Positions 52,201 to 60,706 of a DNA stretch of 64,000 bases are shown here, piece after piece. The position numbers were made by a program, and so were the translations under genes. The notes beneath the pieces were generated by a model. The model did not search any database and had not been told where the DNA came from. It worked only from the letters and a program-made list of their open reading frames with translations. The first letter of the stretch is position 1. Each line of letters opens with the position of its first letter. The DNA is from Sycon ciliatum (lineage: Eukaryota > Porifera > Calcarea > Leucosolenida > Sycettidae), in the NCBI RefSeq assembly GCF_964019385.1, contig NC_088655.1, positions 22,711,627 through 22,775,626 of the forward strand, in the 5' to 3' direction.

Positions 52201-53293
52201 CAGTGCGGCATTCATCAATGTCAGAGCAGTGAGTACCATTTCCTGTAAAACCATTCTGGCAAGCGCATTCAAATGAACCTTTCGTGTTACTGCAGGTTGC
52301 ATTGGCATGACAACTGTGTCTACCAGTGCGGCATTCATCAATGTCGGAGCAGTGAGTACCATTTCCTGTAAAACCATTCTGGCAAGCACATTCAAATGAA
52401 CCTTTTGTGTTTTTGCAGGTTGCATTGGCATGACAACTGCGTCCTCCAGTGTGGCATTCATCAATGTCAGAGCAGTGAGTAGCATTTCCTGTAAAACCAT
52501 TCTGGCAAGCGCATTCAAATGAACCTTTTGTGTTATTGCAGGTTGCATTGGCATGGCAACTGTGTCCTCCAGTGCGGCATTCATCAATGTCAGAGCAGTG
52601 AGTACCATTTCCTGTAAAACCATTCTGGCAAGCGCATTCTAATGAACCTTTTGTGTTTTTGCAGGTTGCATTGGCATGACAACTGTGTCCTCCAGTGTGG
52701 CATTCATCAATGTCAGAGCAGTGAGTACCATTTCCTGTAAAACCATTCTGGCAAGCGCATTCAAATGAACCTTTCGTGTTATTGCAGGTTGCATTGGCAT
52801 GACAACTGTGTACTCCCGTAACGCACTCATTGGTGTCAGTGCAGTGGTTCCCGTTTCCGCTGTATCCTATTAGGCAGGTGCAAGTGTGCGCTGTTCCACT
52901 TCCCTTGTCAGAGCAGCTGGCCATCGGAGAACATGGGTGACTTGCGCAGGGTCTGGGCATCTCGCAAGTGGTGTTGTTAATATTAATGAACCCTTGATTG
53001 CAGGCACAACTTACAGCAGAATCTCCGTACACACACTCTGCATTTGCCGGGCACTTCATTTTCGAGCATTTGATTTTACATTTCCCATTTCGTTTTTCGA
53101 AGGAGGCGGTTTGGCACAAACAAAATGTAAAACCTCCAGAATCACCGGTAGCCCCAATGCAGAATAAGTCTTCATACTTGGTACTTTTGGTCCAGGGCAG
53201 TTGTGTTGTGCATACGTACAGTGGCAATAGTAGGCAAGAAACAAGAAATGCCCAGTGGTGCACTAGTACATGGTTACCACCTCTGGAATCCAT
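27351..53293 (-). CDS. Candidate giant EGF-repeat single-pass receptor with tyrosine-rich tail (3 exons, about 3,609 aa)
   Basis: Three - strand exons fit by splice site and phase: 53293-46246 (ends phase 1 at a CCTG|GTAAGT donor), 33710-33542 (acceptor TTGTTGGCACAG, phase 1 in; CCATG|GTAAGT donor, phase 2 out) and 30963-27351 (acceptor TTGTCATGCACAG, phase 2 in). Joined, they give signal peptide, about 55 EGF-like domains, one transmembrane helix, a basic stop-transfer (SSKNRR) and a cytoplasmic tail of about 1,200 residues with many tyrosine motifs. The layout recalls engulfment receptors of the Draper/MEGF10 type, but the repeat style and the tail differ. The first intron (12.5 kb) is full of mobile elements and may hide further phase 1-1 exons. 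The link between EGF exon and TM exon is the least certain step; each exon alone is well supported. Confidence 0.65.
27957..28571 (-). repeat. 126-bp tandem repeat coding for 42-aa YSLV units
   Basis: Five direct copies in frame. The first four are exactly 126 bp each and very similar; the fifth is diverged ([15 protein letters not shown]). The codon-level similarity shows recent unequal exchange. Antisense reading frames here are shadows. Confidence 0.93.
30964..33541. other. Intron 2 of the EGF receptor gene
   Basis: A 2.6-kb intron of unique sequence. It contains segment E copy 1 (32955-33140) and a few short homopolymers (poly-C at 31869-31879). No exon was seen; the flanking phases join without one. 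Confidence 0.55.
32955..33140. repeat. Segment E, copy 1 (paralogue of 42150-42335)
   Basis: Similar to 42150-42335 over about 180 bp, for example CAATCAGGCTCTT, CAACAATTGAGGAC and GCTATACTGGAGCTGAA. Both copies read a related peptide on the + strand (TAILEL ... YTRTLQAGS versus TAILEL ... YTRTLLAGS) and have an acceptor-like pyrimidine tract on the - strand. Either an old mobile-element piece or a duplicated exon. Confidence 0.6.
33542..33710 (-). CDS. Transmembrane exon of the EGF receptor candidate
   Basis: This 169-bp exon encodes [13 protein letters not shown], a hydrophobic helix ([20 protein letters not shown]) and [18 protein letters not shown]. The acceptor has a run of T before GGCACAG. 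The donor is GTAAGT, a perfect consensus. In phase 1 and out phase 2 match the EGF exon and the cytoplasmic exon. Positive residues after the helix predict a cytoplasmic C-terminus. An alternative is that the helix belongs to a separate gene whose extracellular exons are not found. Confidence 0.75.
33811..34256. repeat. CT-rich microsatellite with ATCT/TTTA end
   Basis: (CT)n broken by GT, TT and CG variants, then ATCT units and TTTA units that form the 3' tail of the LINE end that follows (- strand). Confidence 0.95.
34257..34739 (-). mobile_element. LINE 3' end (CR1/L2-like C-terminus), copy 1
   Basis: On the - strand the last 100 codons read [31 protein letters not shown] and FRTLVRQHF, the common C-terminal pattern of CR1/L2-type LINE polymerases. 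A 3' UTR of about 180 bp and a repeated AAATA tail follow. 5'-truncated and shared with 43445-43810. Confidence 0.75.
34740..35061. repeat. AT-rich flank with ATCT units
   Basis: (ATCT)n at about 34768-34822, then AT-rich sequence up to the inverted-repeat arm. The other arm ends near a similar ATCT run (37615-37628). Confidence 0.6.
35062..37329. mobile_element. Long inverted repeat: 809-bp arms around a 650-bp centre
   Basis: Bases 35062-35870 and 36521-37329 are near-identical inverted copies (ends TTAAGAGAGCATG / CATGCTCTCTTAA). Each arm carries the same 205-codon open frame with about eight residue changes, which matches no known family and may be chance. The centre is different unique sequence. 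It could be a foldback transposon or two copies of one element inserted head to head. No transposase was seen. Confidence 0.85.
37330..37629. other. AT-rich spacer
   Basis: No gene. A CTTGATGA...CCGAAAACG motif near 37489-37520 was checked as a hammerhead and rejected. It ends in ATCT units. Confidence 0.45.
37630..39288 (-). mobile_element. DNA transposon, decayed, 1.66 kb, inverted ends GAGCCAGGGACTA
   Basis: The ends GAGCCAGGGACTACAGAAAC and (inverted) GAGCCAGGGACTATAGAAAC match over about 30 bp, flanked by ATAT on both sides. The - strand carries broken coding: an N-terminal Ser/Asp/Arg-rich part with PPRRRRRR (39033-38689) and a later part (38285-37854) with [27 protein letters not shown] and [11 protein letters not shown]. 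The latter recalls the cysteine-ribbon and helical region seen in some animal DDE transposase families; I could not assign the superfamily. Frames are not continuous, so it is inactive. Confidence 0.7.
39366..39645. repeat. Poly-C tract and ATCC/ATCT microsatellite
   Basis: Two poly-C runs around 39369-39399 and an (ATCC)n(ATCT)n run at about 39582-39640. Between them is unique sequence with no gene seen. Confidence 0.9.
39665..39884. mobile_element. MITE, 220 bp, ends CTGTAAAAGCCAT, TA target duplication
   Basis: It is flanked by TA on both sides (39663-39664, 39885-39886). The ends CTGTAAAAGCCAT and ATGGCTTTTACAG are exact inverted copies. Tc1/mariner-like, non-coding. Confidence 0.8.
40138..40770 (+). 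repeat. tRNA-derived SINE dimer, family 1, forward arm
   Basis: Two related units each carry a B box (GGTTCGAATCCCAGG at 40428 and 40711) after GCGATAGTGC, and a short A/T tail. They are linked by GTACCTGTCCC repeats. The whole block is inverted at 45275-45985. Confidence 0.75.
40790..40990 (+). pseudogene. LINE reverse transcriptase fragment
   Basis: The peptide has [17 protein letters not shown], then [20 protein letters not shown]. This is the conserved block around the GVPQGS-x-LGPLL motif of CR1/Jockey-like polymerases. Flanks are not coding in the same frame. A short dead piece. Confidence 0.85.
40961..41434 (-). CDS. Putative secreted protein, 157 codons, unknown
   Basis: The ORF starts [18 protein letters not shown], a clear signal peptide with likely cleavage after HSQG. 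An acidic linker (DGEADEDDD) follows, then a basic site (GKKKG) and a part with five cysteines ([21 protein letters not shown]). The last about 15 codons overlap the LINE fragment in antisense, so the true exon may end earlier by splicing. It lies between the inverted SINE arrays, in the intron of the EGF receptor and on the same strand. A neuropeptide- or venom-like small secreted protein is conceivable from the layout, but no family is recognised. Confidence 0.35.
   Translation of the reverse strand: MRIMFLAFLGLALLISLQHSQGASVDHPSLPTAHTGDSDGDSKRPATYMYTTGGDGEADEDDDRQAADQDKEFLPQALSFGKKKGYDCTQMVQPRPVAPTLEVGRPWKGVGCNYNERLFDPATNHDWGTRSCHVCAEIAGQKEREYWRQGIRKRVCA
41435..42149. other. Spacer with a partial MITE
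   Basis: Upstream of the signal-peptide ORF. At about 42020-42105 the words GACCAGCTG and GGTCGCTAAAACCAGGTTTC resemble the pogo-like MITE of 24709-24887, decayed. No exon seen. Confidence 0.45.
42150..42335. repeat. Segment E, copy 2
   Basis: Paralogue of 32955-33140 (see there). On the + strand the open frame continues past the shared part to a TAA at about 42450. Confidence 0.6.
42336..43048. other. Unique sequence, no gene recognised
   Basis: Only short open frames without recognisable features. AACAGGTTTTACA near 43015 resembles a MITE end. Confidence 0.4.
43049..43292. mobile_element. MITE, 244 bp, ends CTGTATAGCAGG, TA target duplication
   Basis: TA at 43047-43048 and 43293-43294. 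The inverted ends CTGTATAGCAGG/CCTGCTATACAG are extended by ATTTTCGGACGGAA-type repeats on both sides (TTTTCGGAC twice in each arm). Non-coding, Tc1/mariner-like. Confidence 0.82.
43445..43810 (-). mobile_element. LINE 3' end (CR1/L2-like C-terminus), copy 2
   Basis: Nearly identical to 34257-34620, with the same AAATA-rich tail but shorter at its 5' side. The two copies differ by few bases, so the family moved recently. Confidence 0.8.
43912..44935. mobile_element. Foldback element family A, copy A4 (1 kb) with an internal frame
   Basis: The ends GTACAAAAGAGAAAGACCAA and its inverse are followed by ACTTCCTCCG and CAAAAAGTTCGTGATGGA-like matches on both sides. The centre has a 12-bp hairpin (CCAGGGAGTCGT, 44367-44401). 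On the - strand 44717-44388 an open frame ([39 protein letters not shown]) looks protein-like and leucine-rich, but no family is recognised. It may be a captured gene piece. Confidence 0.65.
44936..45274. other. Spacer, nothing recognised
   Basis: Unique sequence between the foldback copy A4 and the SINE array, with a poly-T/pyrimidine run at 45184-45205. Confidence 0.4.
45275..45985 (-). repeat. tRNA-derived SINE dimer, family 1, inverted arm
   Basis: The inverse of 40138-40770: two units with the B box read on the - strand (GGGATTCGAACC on + at about 45400, GGGATTCGATCC at about 45680). The outer end AGACGTTACTGAAGTAACG matches the start of the other arm. The pair encloses about 4.5 kb. 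Confidence 0.78.
46246..53293 (-). CDS. EGF-array exon: signal peptide and about 55 EGF-like domains
   Basis: A single 7,048-bp open exon, 2,349 complete codons plus one base. ATG at 53293 opens a signal peptide (hydrophobic [15 protein letters not shown]). Two divergent EGF domains (about 72-151) follow. Residues 152-2078 are exactly 47 units of 41 aa, each with six cysteines and the calcium-binding start DIDEC, the C-x-N-x4-F-x-C hydroxylation site and NAT, NNT and NGT glycosylation sequons. Then come six non-identical EGF domains (2079-2344: NQC, INEC, LDEC, VNEC, VNEC and a final one). The exon ends after LAVP at a CCTG|GTAAGT donor (phase 1), and reading on past it gives an unlikely tail. 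It is a secreted or, more likely, membrane-anchored adhesion protein. Confidence 0.93.
47060..52840 (-). repeat. 47 x 123-bp coding tandem repeat
   Basis: The 123-bp units show no length change over 5,781 bp and are very alike at the DNA level, so exchange or conversion keeps them uniform. Unit 45 (47306-47428) is odd: FECVLQDG and NDTHF replace two cysteines, leaving four. The first unit (TDTNEC) and the last units differ more than the middle ones, as expected for array edges. Confidence 0.95.
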
Positions 53294-53394
53294 ACCGGTA
53301 GTTGGAATCTCCCTGTGTGTGTGCGAGAGGGAAAGAGAGAATAAGAAAGTCTGGAAAAGAGAAAGGTGCCAGGCTCACCGCCTCGGGTTTAGCA
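53294..53394 (-). promoter_or_regulatory. Probable 5' leader of the EGF gene
   Basis: Directly before the ATG (- strand) lies a C/T-rich stretch (TCTCTCTTTCCCTC) and no clear TATA box. The transcript start and any leader intron are unknown. Confidence 0.3.
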
Positions 53395-54200
53395 AAAACG
53401 AGAGAGCTTTAAAGCTCAGGGCCCTCGCTTTGCTTTTTGGCCTAGGTCATCATGCATGTTGTTCAAACTGATGGAAACCTTTTTGCAACACAATGATAAA
53501 AAACAAAAATCCACCCGCCCCTCCATTTTTCTCTGAACAATAGGACGATCATGGAGGATATGTATTGCCTAACATGGAATTTGAACCTGCACTATCGCCA
53601 TCCATGCATTTCCCCTGACACACTTTGCATGCATACACATTCCTCCAAGTTGCTTCACGTTATGATCTGGCAGCTCACAGCCATAATTGAAGAAGGTGGC
53701 CTTACCCTCTCCCTTTTTTCCGGAATAAAAGGACGATCATAAAGTATATTCTTTGGCTTGGCCTAACATGGGATTCAAACCCGCACTATCGCCATGCATG
53801 CAGCCCCCCCCCCCCCCCCCAAACACTTCGCATACATACACATGCTTCCAAGTTGCCTGACTTTATGCACGTTACGCAGTTGAAAGACCTATTTGAATAA
53901 GGTGTCCAGCTGCCCTTTACAATGATAAAAATAGAAATCTGCCTGCCCTCCCTCTTTTTCTGAAAAAAGGGAATATCATGAAAAATATTCTTTGGCTTGG
54001 CCTAAAATGAGATTCGCACGCGCACTATCGTCCTGTATGCATTCCCCGGATTCACTTCACATGCATACACATTCTTCCAAGTTCCTTTTTTATGCTCTTG
54101 CAGTTGAGAGCCCTATTTGAATAAGGTGGACCGCTGTCTTTTACAATGATATAAATAGAAATCCTTCTGTCCTCCCCATTTTTTCCTGAAAAAAGGACGG
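53395..54200 (-). repeat. tRNA-derived SINE family 1, three decayed units
   Basis: Three units in a row have the reverse B-box area followed by GCACTATCGCC, the GCATACATACACATTC block and CCAAGTTGC. They start at about 53560, 53760 and 54000, each separated by an AAAAAGGACGATCATGAA-type sequence. More diverged than the copies at 40 and 45 kb. A poly-C run lies at about 53805-53820. Confidence 0.65.
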
Positions 54201-54592
54201 TCATGAAGTAAAATATGTAACGATTACGTTTGTTTCCTTAGTGACGTAGCTGGTAACATAACGATCAGGTTATCGGCTAAACGATTACTATTGTATACCT
54301 GTTGTCATGATACCTTTGGGCTTTGATGCCTGTGATGGTAGTAGTAATAGTAGTAGTAGTATTAGTAGTATTACATGCGCCTTTCTCCCTTCCTCTCTCT
54401 AGGCCTTGACAGATTATGCTAATATTTTCGTGAAATTATGCTTTTCGCATTGCTGAAAAATTGCAGAATTATGCTATTTTAATGCTAAAAGTTATCATAA
54501 TATGCCGCATTATGCTCACATATGCTGCTAATGTATAATGGTTCTGTGCAAAATAACAGGGGAATTTTTTTGTAGAGGGCGTTGTATATGTA
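54201..54592. other. AT-rich spacer with (TAG)n
   Basis: TAGTAGTAG-type triplets at about 54338-54372, then AT-rich sequence with the word TTATGCT five times. No gene. Confidence 0.5.
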
Positions 54593-55180
54593 GGACTCAG
54601 TGACCAGTCAAGGCCCCGTTACCAATCACGGTCCCCGTGACCAGTCAAACAGTCACAAACCCCCCATGACCAGTCACAAATTAGTTTACCAGTCACAATG
54701 CCCCATGACCAGTCACAAATCACCATACATGTACATGTGTAAAGTACACAGTTCGTGACTGCTCGCAGGGTGCTTCGTACTGCAGGATTTGTTGTGGAAA
54801 CTATAATTCCCTATGACCGGCCACAGAATACAGTTGTGACCCCTATAATTCCATGCGAACAGTTACAAGCGGAATGTACAGTTGTGACCACTCTTTCTCT
54901 GTGAGTAGTCACAGGCAGAATATAGGTACTTCTGTATTACAAGAGAGATTGGAGGCTTTGTCACAACTCTGAGTTTCACGTATTACTACGATCGTCAGGC
55001 AACTGATGGCTCCTAAACGGGCAGCCTGAACATAAGGGGGAGCAAGGTGGGAAATTCTGAGGGGTATCATAGGCGACGGGTATTATAGTGCAAGAGTCAG
55101 GTGCAGGCGTGAAGTTGCCAAGTCTTCAGACTTGGGGCTATGCAGCAGCAGTTCCAGCGTGAATGACATAGAATAGAGCT

Positions 55181-55443
55181 GGGGACCACACATGCCCACA
55201 CCATTACACACACATACACCCACACTCTCTCCCTTTTCTCACATACACTGACACACACACACACATACACACACACACTCATTCTCTAAATCTCTCTCTC
55301 TCTCAGACACACATGCACATATGTGATTCATTCTCTACATCGCACACACACACACCTGGCCTGGTGTACAGCTGCCAAATGCTTAGCCACGCCGCCCTCG
55401 AGACAGGGGAGAGTAGAAGAGAGAGTTTGAGACACACACACAT

Positions 55444-55487
<44 letters not shown>

Positions 55488-55500
55488 GCACACACACACA

Positions 55501-55579
<79 letters not shown>

Positions 55580-55690
55580 GGCCTGGTGTACAGCTGCCAA
55601 ATGCTTGGCCACGCCGCCCCCGAGACAGGGGGAGAGTAGAAGAGAGAGTTTGAGACACACACACACACACATATCCACACACACACACAT

Positions 55691-55754
<64 letters not shown>

Positions 55755-55885
55755 CCACACACACACACACACATTCTCTAAATCTCACACACACACACAT
55801 ACACATTCTCTCTCTCACACACACACACTCTCTTTCTCACGCATGCACACACACACACACACTCACACATGCGTGCGCACACTTA

Positions 55886-55916
<31 letters not shown>
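55181..55916. repeat. (AC)n microsatellite with a duplicated 90-bp module
   Basis: CA runs with ATCCAC and CTCTCT interruptions. The segment CACCTGGCCTGGTGTACAGC and the following about 70 bp occur twice (about 55353-55440 and 55577-55665), nearly identical. Histidine/threonine and cysteine/valine reading frames here are not genes. Confidence 0.95.
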
Positions 55917-55919
<3 letters not shown>

Positions 55920-57226
55920 TAGGCAGCGGGACTACCAGCTAGATTCACGTGACCTTGCGGACAAAGTTACGGAGGTAGAACTTGTTTCCATGACGACACT
56001 TGGACACAAGTACTTCTGTATTATTATTTTATCTCTTTTCAACCAATCCACAAGCCAAGAAGAGATGCGTAGACGGAAGAACCGTTCTCTTGGTGATACT
56101 GATCGCAAACATGATTAATTCCTCCAGGCCATTGAGCACCCAATTCTAAACCTTATCTAAGCAAAGCAGCATGCCAGTTCAAGAACATCTCGTCAGACAT
56201 ACATATCGATACATGCCTGGTGCACTCTCACTAACAAGCAGGCATCGAAGGCTACATTCGCACCAGCAATCAAAAGAAGTTGAAGTGAGTGAATATTTCC
56301 ATAAAAATAATAATTGGAAGACAAATGAAGGTGTGGAGGATCGCCCAAAAACACTGACAAGGAGACAGTAAACGGTACACAGTACTCGTATGCATGACTT
56401 ATACACGTTATAGCAGCACAACGAGAAAGACCATGATGCATAATGTTGCATCAATAAATTTTACAGAGTTATTTTGGGAGTAGAAATGAAAATGTGTTCG
56501 AAGCAGTAAACTGCGTAAGCACTACGTTGAGCCAGAATATTGAAATACAGTTTCCTGCAGTCAAAACAAGACACTCACACTTCTCTGGTCTAGTTCACCA
56601 TTCTTATCGATAAACATGACTTGATTTAATTTCTTACGATGGTTCTTGAGAATGGATCAATGATGTCTTGAATAGATGTCTTCCTGAACGACTTCAACTG
56701 AGAGGCAGTTTCAGTTTCAACAAGCTGGACATTGTTTTTCTGTGGAGTCTTCCACAAGAAAGACAGAGCTACACACACGATGGTGCTTGATGTACTCAGT
56801 ACCCTCTTGGAAATGAACATATTTTCATTTCCATCTTCATTATATTTTCGTCTCTGCATCGTCGACGATGTCCACTTCTGACTCCGTAATCTTGTCACCC
56901 ATCCTCTCCAAAAACACAAATCGAGTGCTGCTTGCATGCTGGATCAGTTGAAGTCAGTCTCTGCTCTAGCAAGATCGGCATGCAAAAATTACATGACTGA
57001 AAATATTCCGAAATAGCTTTTCTGAACGACGAAGTTTGTTCTTCAAATATGATGAATAGCACAACCTACTAGCCAGAACGTCCTCTCAAAAGAGATTCTA
57101 TCTGAAGCCTGCAAGATTTTCGACCACCCTTCGTTTTGGAGAGGAGCCCACACACACCAGACTCGAGCTACAAGTAAACTATGCGGAGATCGAGAGTTGA
57201 TCGAAATCTTTCTTGCTCACTTCTGA
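55917..57226. other. Interior of the TA-flanked element, no gene recognised
   Basis: Short open frames only. No conserved motif or acid triad was recognised. Confidence 0.4.
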
Positions 57227-57500
57227 AACCTGTGAAGGAAAAAAGTATGCTGAACGCGTGATTGCCTACAGTTGAGTCGTAATATTTTGACGTGGATCCT
57301 GTGACCGTTCACAGAGAAAGTCGCGGCTGTTTCTGACTGGTCATTGGGATTCAAACTGGTGTGTGACTTTATGACTGCTGTTTGGGGATTTGTGACTGTT
57401 TGATTGGTCACGGGGCTCGTGATCGGTCATCGAGACGTGACTGCTCACTGAGTCCTAATAATAATAATAATAAACACAGCTCGCATCTTCCCTGAACCTG

Positions 57501-59461
57501 TTAGACAGGAGCAGAGTCGACGCATCTGTCAACAGTGTCAAGCCAAGTTAGTCTATCTCCTGCAGCTTGGAGAGCGCTCTCCACGGAGAGATCCGCTGCC
57601 TTCAGGTCGTGCCAAATCGTATCTATCCACTGCAATGGCGGACGGCACGGTTTTTTTATGTCGTTTGTGTTGATTGATAGCTCCAGTGCTTGGAACGAGG
57701 CGGATTCCGGACCCTCTCGCACCACATGGCCAAACCACAGCAGTCTGCGTCGCCGACATGTGGCACTAACTGGAGATTGTTTTGTTTCTGTGTATAAGTT
57801 GTTATTGGTGATGCGTTGCGGGTAGACAATCTGTAGCAGTACGCGTAGCTTCCTCCGTTGCCATTTGTCCAGTTTGTCGTTCAGCAATTTGGACAGAGTC
57901 CACAATCCGCAATTGTATAGAAGGATCGGCATTATGAGGCAGTTAAACATACACAGTCGGGATTGAAAGGAATGCCGTCTCCAAGAAATCGAAACAAACG
58001 CCCTGTTTGCTTTTGAGATTCTCATGTCCACGTCTTCTGCAGAGCCCAATAGAGAACCCAGGAGTTTGATTGATCTCCATTCGTTGCTGTTTCTTGTAAC
58101 ATCAACATATTCAGTTTTCTGTGTATTGAGCTTGAGGTAGTCTTCGTTAAATATAGGTTCACACTCAGCAACAAGAGCCTTCGCCTCATCGTCATTTCGG
58201 TTATGCAGAGTAGTATCGTCAGCGTACTGTGTTGTTGGAGCAGGCATTGGTGAGCGAATTGTGCATCTTTCCCTGATCTTGCGCATTGTGCCTTCTGCAT
58301 ATGTTATGAACATAATAGGGGACATCGGGTCTCCCTGGACCACTCCGATGTTAGTTGGGAAAGGGGGACTCAGGGAGCCACTGAGCTTGATCCTGGCTGT
58401 CGTGTTGGAAAGTAGAGACTTGTTGGTTGTTGTGCTGATATCTGCTTCCTCTAACCTGTCAAGTGCTGTGGTGCGAATTATAGTGTCAAAAGCACCAGAG
58501 AAATCTAGAAGGGTGACGGAATATGTCCAGTTGCCACGCAAGGCCCGCTCACACAGCGACCTTGTGTAAAATACACCATCAGCGGTTGAGCGACCTGGAC
58601 GAAATCCAGCCTGGGTTTCAGAGACATAAACTGTGATGTCATCCGTGCTATGTTTAGTAATAACTGATGTCAGCACCTTTCTCACTACAGAGAGTAACAT
58701 GATGGGGCGATAACTTTTCGGTTTTCCGAGTGGCTTGCCTGGTTTGTATACAGGTACTACCAATCCACTGCGCATATCGTCAGGGCAATAACCAACACTC
58801 TGTATTGCATTGAAGAAAGAGGCTAGCCAAGGACTGAGGAGGTCCTTAGCAGCTCGTAGCATTTCCGCACTGACTCCATCGGGTCCCACGGCGCCTCCTT
58901 TTTTTTGTTTACTGATTGCTGAAGTGACTTCTTGGGTGGTAAACGGCAATTCCTCATCATTGATATCTTGCGAGCCACGGAAATCACAGGGTAGGTCAGG
59001 GCGATGAAATATTTACTGGAAGTATTTACTAAATGTGTCTAGATTCCATTGAATGCTTGTCATGATATTGCCATCATCCTCTGCCAGCCGAACAGGAGGA
59101 GTGTTGGTGTTCGACTTCATTTGGCGCAGATTCCGGATTGCATTGTAATAGGAGCGTGGGTCAGGTCGTAAAGCATCAGTAGCTTCTGCCTGCCTTTGCC
59201 AGAAGTCGTCTCCATCTTGCCTGAGTATTTTTCTGATTTTGTGCTGAATACTGCCGTTGCGCTCTTCTTTTAGAGCTTTTCTTCTGGCAGGATCTGGCTC
59301 AGCATGGATGCGTATGTGGAGATCTTTTTGGTCTTGAGATAATTGTTTTATAGTTGGATTTGTGCTCCGAGTTGGCTTAGCACGCCGAGGTTGAATACCA
59401 AAAGACGTACATGCGGCACCATGTACAGTCGACACAAAACTGTTCCATAGAGTATCAATTT
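57501..59461 (-). pseudogene. LINE reverse transcriptase domain
   Basis: The polymerase has all palm motifs: YRPIMLLSVVRK, TQAGFRPGRSTADG, VTLLDFSGAFD, GVVQGDPMSP and the catalytic YADD (in TTQYADDTTLH). The C-terminus has RRRLLWFGHVVR and a final DRLTWLD. A TAA at 59013-59015, 21 codons before LPFTTQEV, is the only in-frame stop; the reading frame continues on both sides. It begins in the middle of the protein because a DNA transposon separates it from the endonuclease. Confidence 0.92.
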
Positions 59462-60701
59462 CAGGGCTCACAGCAACCATGCCAAAACCTCGATTACGTG
59501 GGAGGACATCTTGGATCTGATCACCATAAAAAACGAACTCGCGTGACCTCTAAGCGCAGGCGTAGAACGCAGTCGCGCAAGGAGATTTTGACTTGCTTGG
59601 GCTTAGTTGCTGTGACAAGGACTGAGTCGCGAATGGTGAAGGAGATGGCCGGAGACTGTCTCACTATCTCTATTTCATTTCGGTAGTTCTTGTTTTCTTC
59701 CAAGTGGATCATTTCGCGAGCAGTGTTGGCCTTATCGGCCGAAGGCTTCATTCAGACTGTCCGCACACGGAGTCCTGCGAAAAGTAGCCCCGAGCAGAAT
59801 CCTGCAGTCGTTGACGAAAGAGTTCAACATCTACAGCCGGGCAGCTACGCCGCTGATGCACAGGCGCGGGTGACGGGAGAGGGAAAGGACTAGCATTCCT
59901 TGACGGCATGGAGCAATGACTCACGTCGTGTTCTAGTTTTAGTTTCTCCGCCGTGAAGTCCTGTTGTGTAAACGTAAATATACGGCTGGTCTGCGAAGAG
60001 CCGCGTAGCGCAGTGGTGACGATGTGGAGTTGTGAATTATTTGATTCGCCACTCCGTTTCGTTGCAAGAGAACAAGTCCATTGGCTTCGCCGTTGTGCTG
60101 GCCATGTATTTCTTCGGTCTGCCATAACCATGATATCTCCTGGAGGACATAGCGATGAAGCGCCAGGCAAGTAGCAAAAACATTTCAAAAAATTGCTTTG
60201 CTGCTAGTGTTGTTTCCGCATTCACAACAAGTGCAGCGCGCGCGGTTCTTCCTCGCGGCTGTACTGCAGATAGAGTTGCCTTTGAAATGTTCGTTTGTAC
60301 CCGTCTCTGGCCCGATTTTGATGGCCAATAGCTTAAAATTTTCAGTAGGAAAATTAGAAGAACTTCTCCGAGAGACTTTTCAATTTTAGTACAATGATCC
60401 AAATCCGAATTACGCCTGCACTAACTGATACTTTGGCTCCATATGTGCGCCAAACCGTATCGATTAAAACAAAAAACTCTCGGACAAATCCTTACAATGG
60501 GTATTGAGAGTATGTTCCTAGAGTTTCAGAGGCCTAGGCAAAAGCATTGGTACAAATGAACATTTTGAATGCACCCCACTTTCAAGTTTTCAGAGATATC
60601 TGCCTGATCGCATGTACACGATTCTGGCATGCTGGCTGGCTCGCGTGACAGCGGCCTGTCCAAATTGGCGCCCACGCTTTTGTGTGATGCTGTGAGCCCT
60701 G
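59462..60701. mobile_element. DNA transposon inserted in the LINE, 1,240 bp
   Basis: Inverted ends CAGGGCTCACAGCA (59462-59475) and TGCTGTGAGCCCTG (60688-60701) are flanked by the duplication AATTT (59457-59461 and 60702-60706). Removing the insert and one AATTT joins the LINE endonuclease and polymerase frames exactly in phase (GEI to DTLW), so the borders are certain. No transposase is recognised inside; open frames such as 60402-60037 (-) have no known motif. The CAGGG end resembles hAT, but the 5-bp duplication does not fit the usual 8 bp. Superfamily open. Confidence 0.9.
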
Positions 60702-60706
60702 AATTT

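Larger units (their letters stand above)
54593..57455. mobile_element. TA-flanked DNA element, 2.9 kb, subterminal TGACCAGTCACAA repeats
   Basis: The ends GGACTCAGTGACCAGTCA and (inverted) GGACTCAGTGAGCAGTCA are flanked by TA (54591-54592; 57456-57457). Over 230-340 bp on both sides the motif TGACCAGTCACAA and variants recur, in opposite orientation on the two sides. The interior has the (AC)n block and unique sequence. No transposase was found, so it is a non-autonomous relic. The right end sits exactly at the TTA tail of the neighbouring LINE. Confidence 0.7.

Noticed and set aside
47653..52830. Many Met/Leu/Thr-rich open frames in the EGF array
   Set aside because: They are alternative-frame shadows of the 123-bp repeat and break at the same place in each unit.
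47060..52840. CRISPR-like regular repeats
   Set aside because: The unit is 123 bp, coding and contiguous without unique spacers, in an animal gene.
40428..54010. tRNA genes suggested by GGTTCGAATCC boxes
   Set aside because: No cloverleaf can be completed; the sequences are repeated with A/T tails and are tRNA-derived SINEs.
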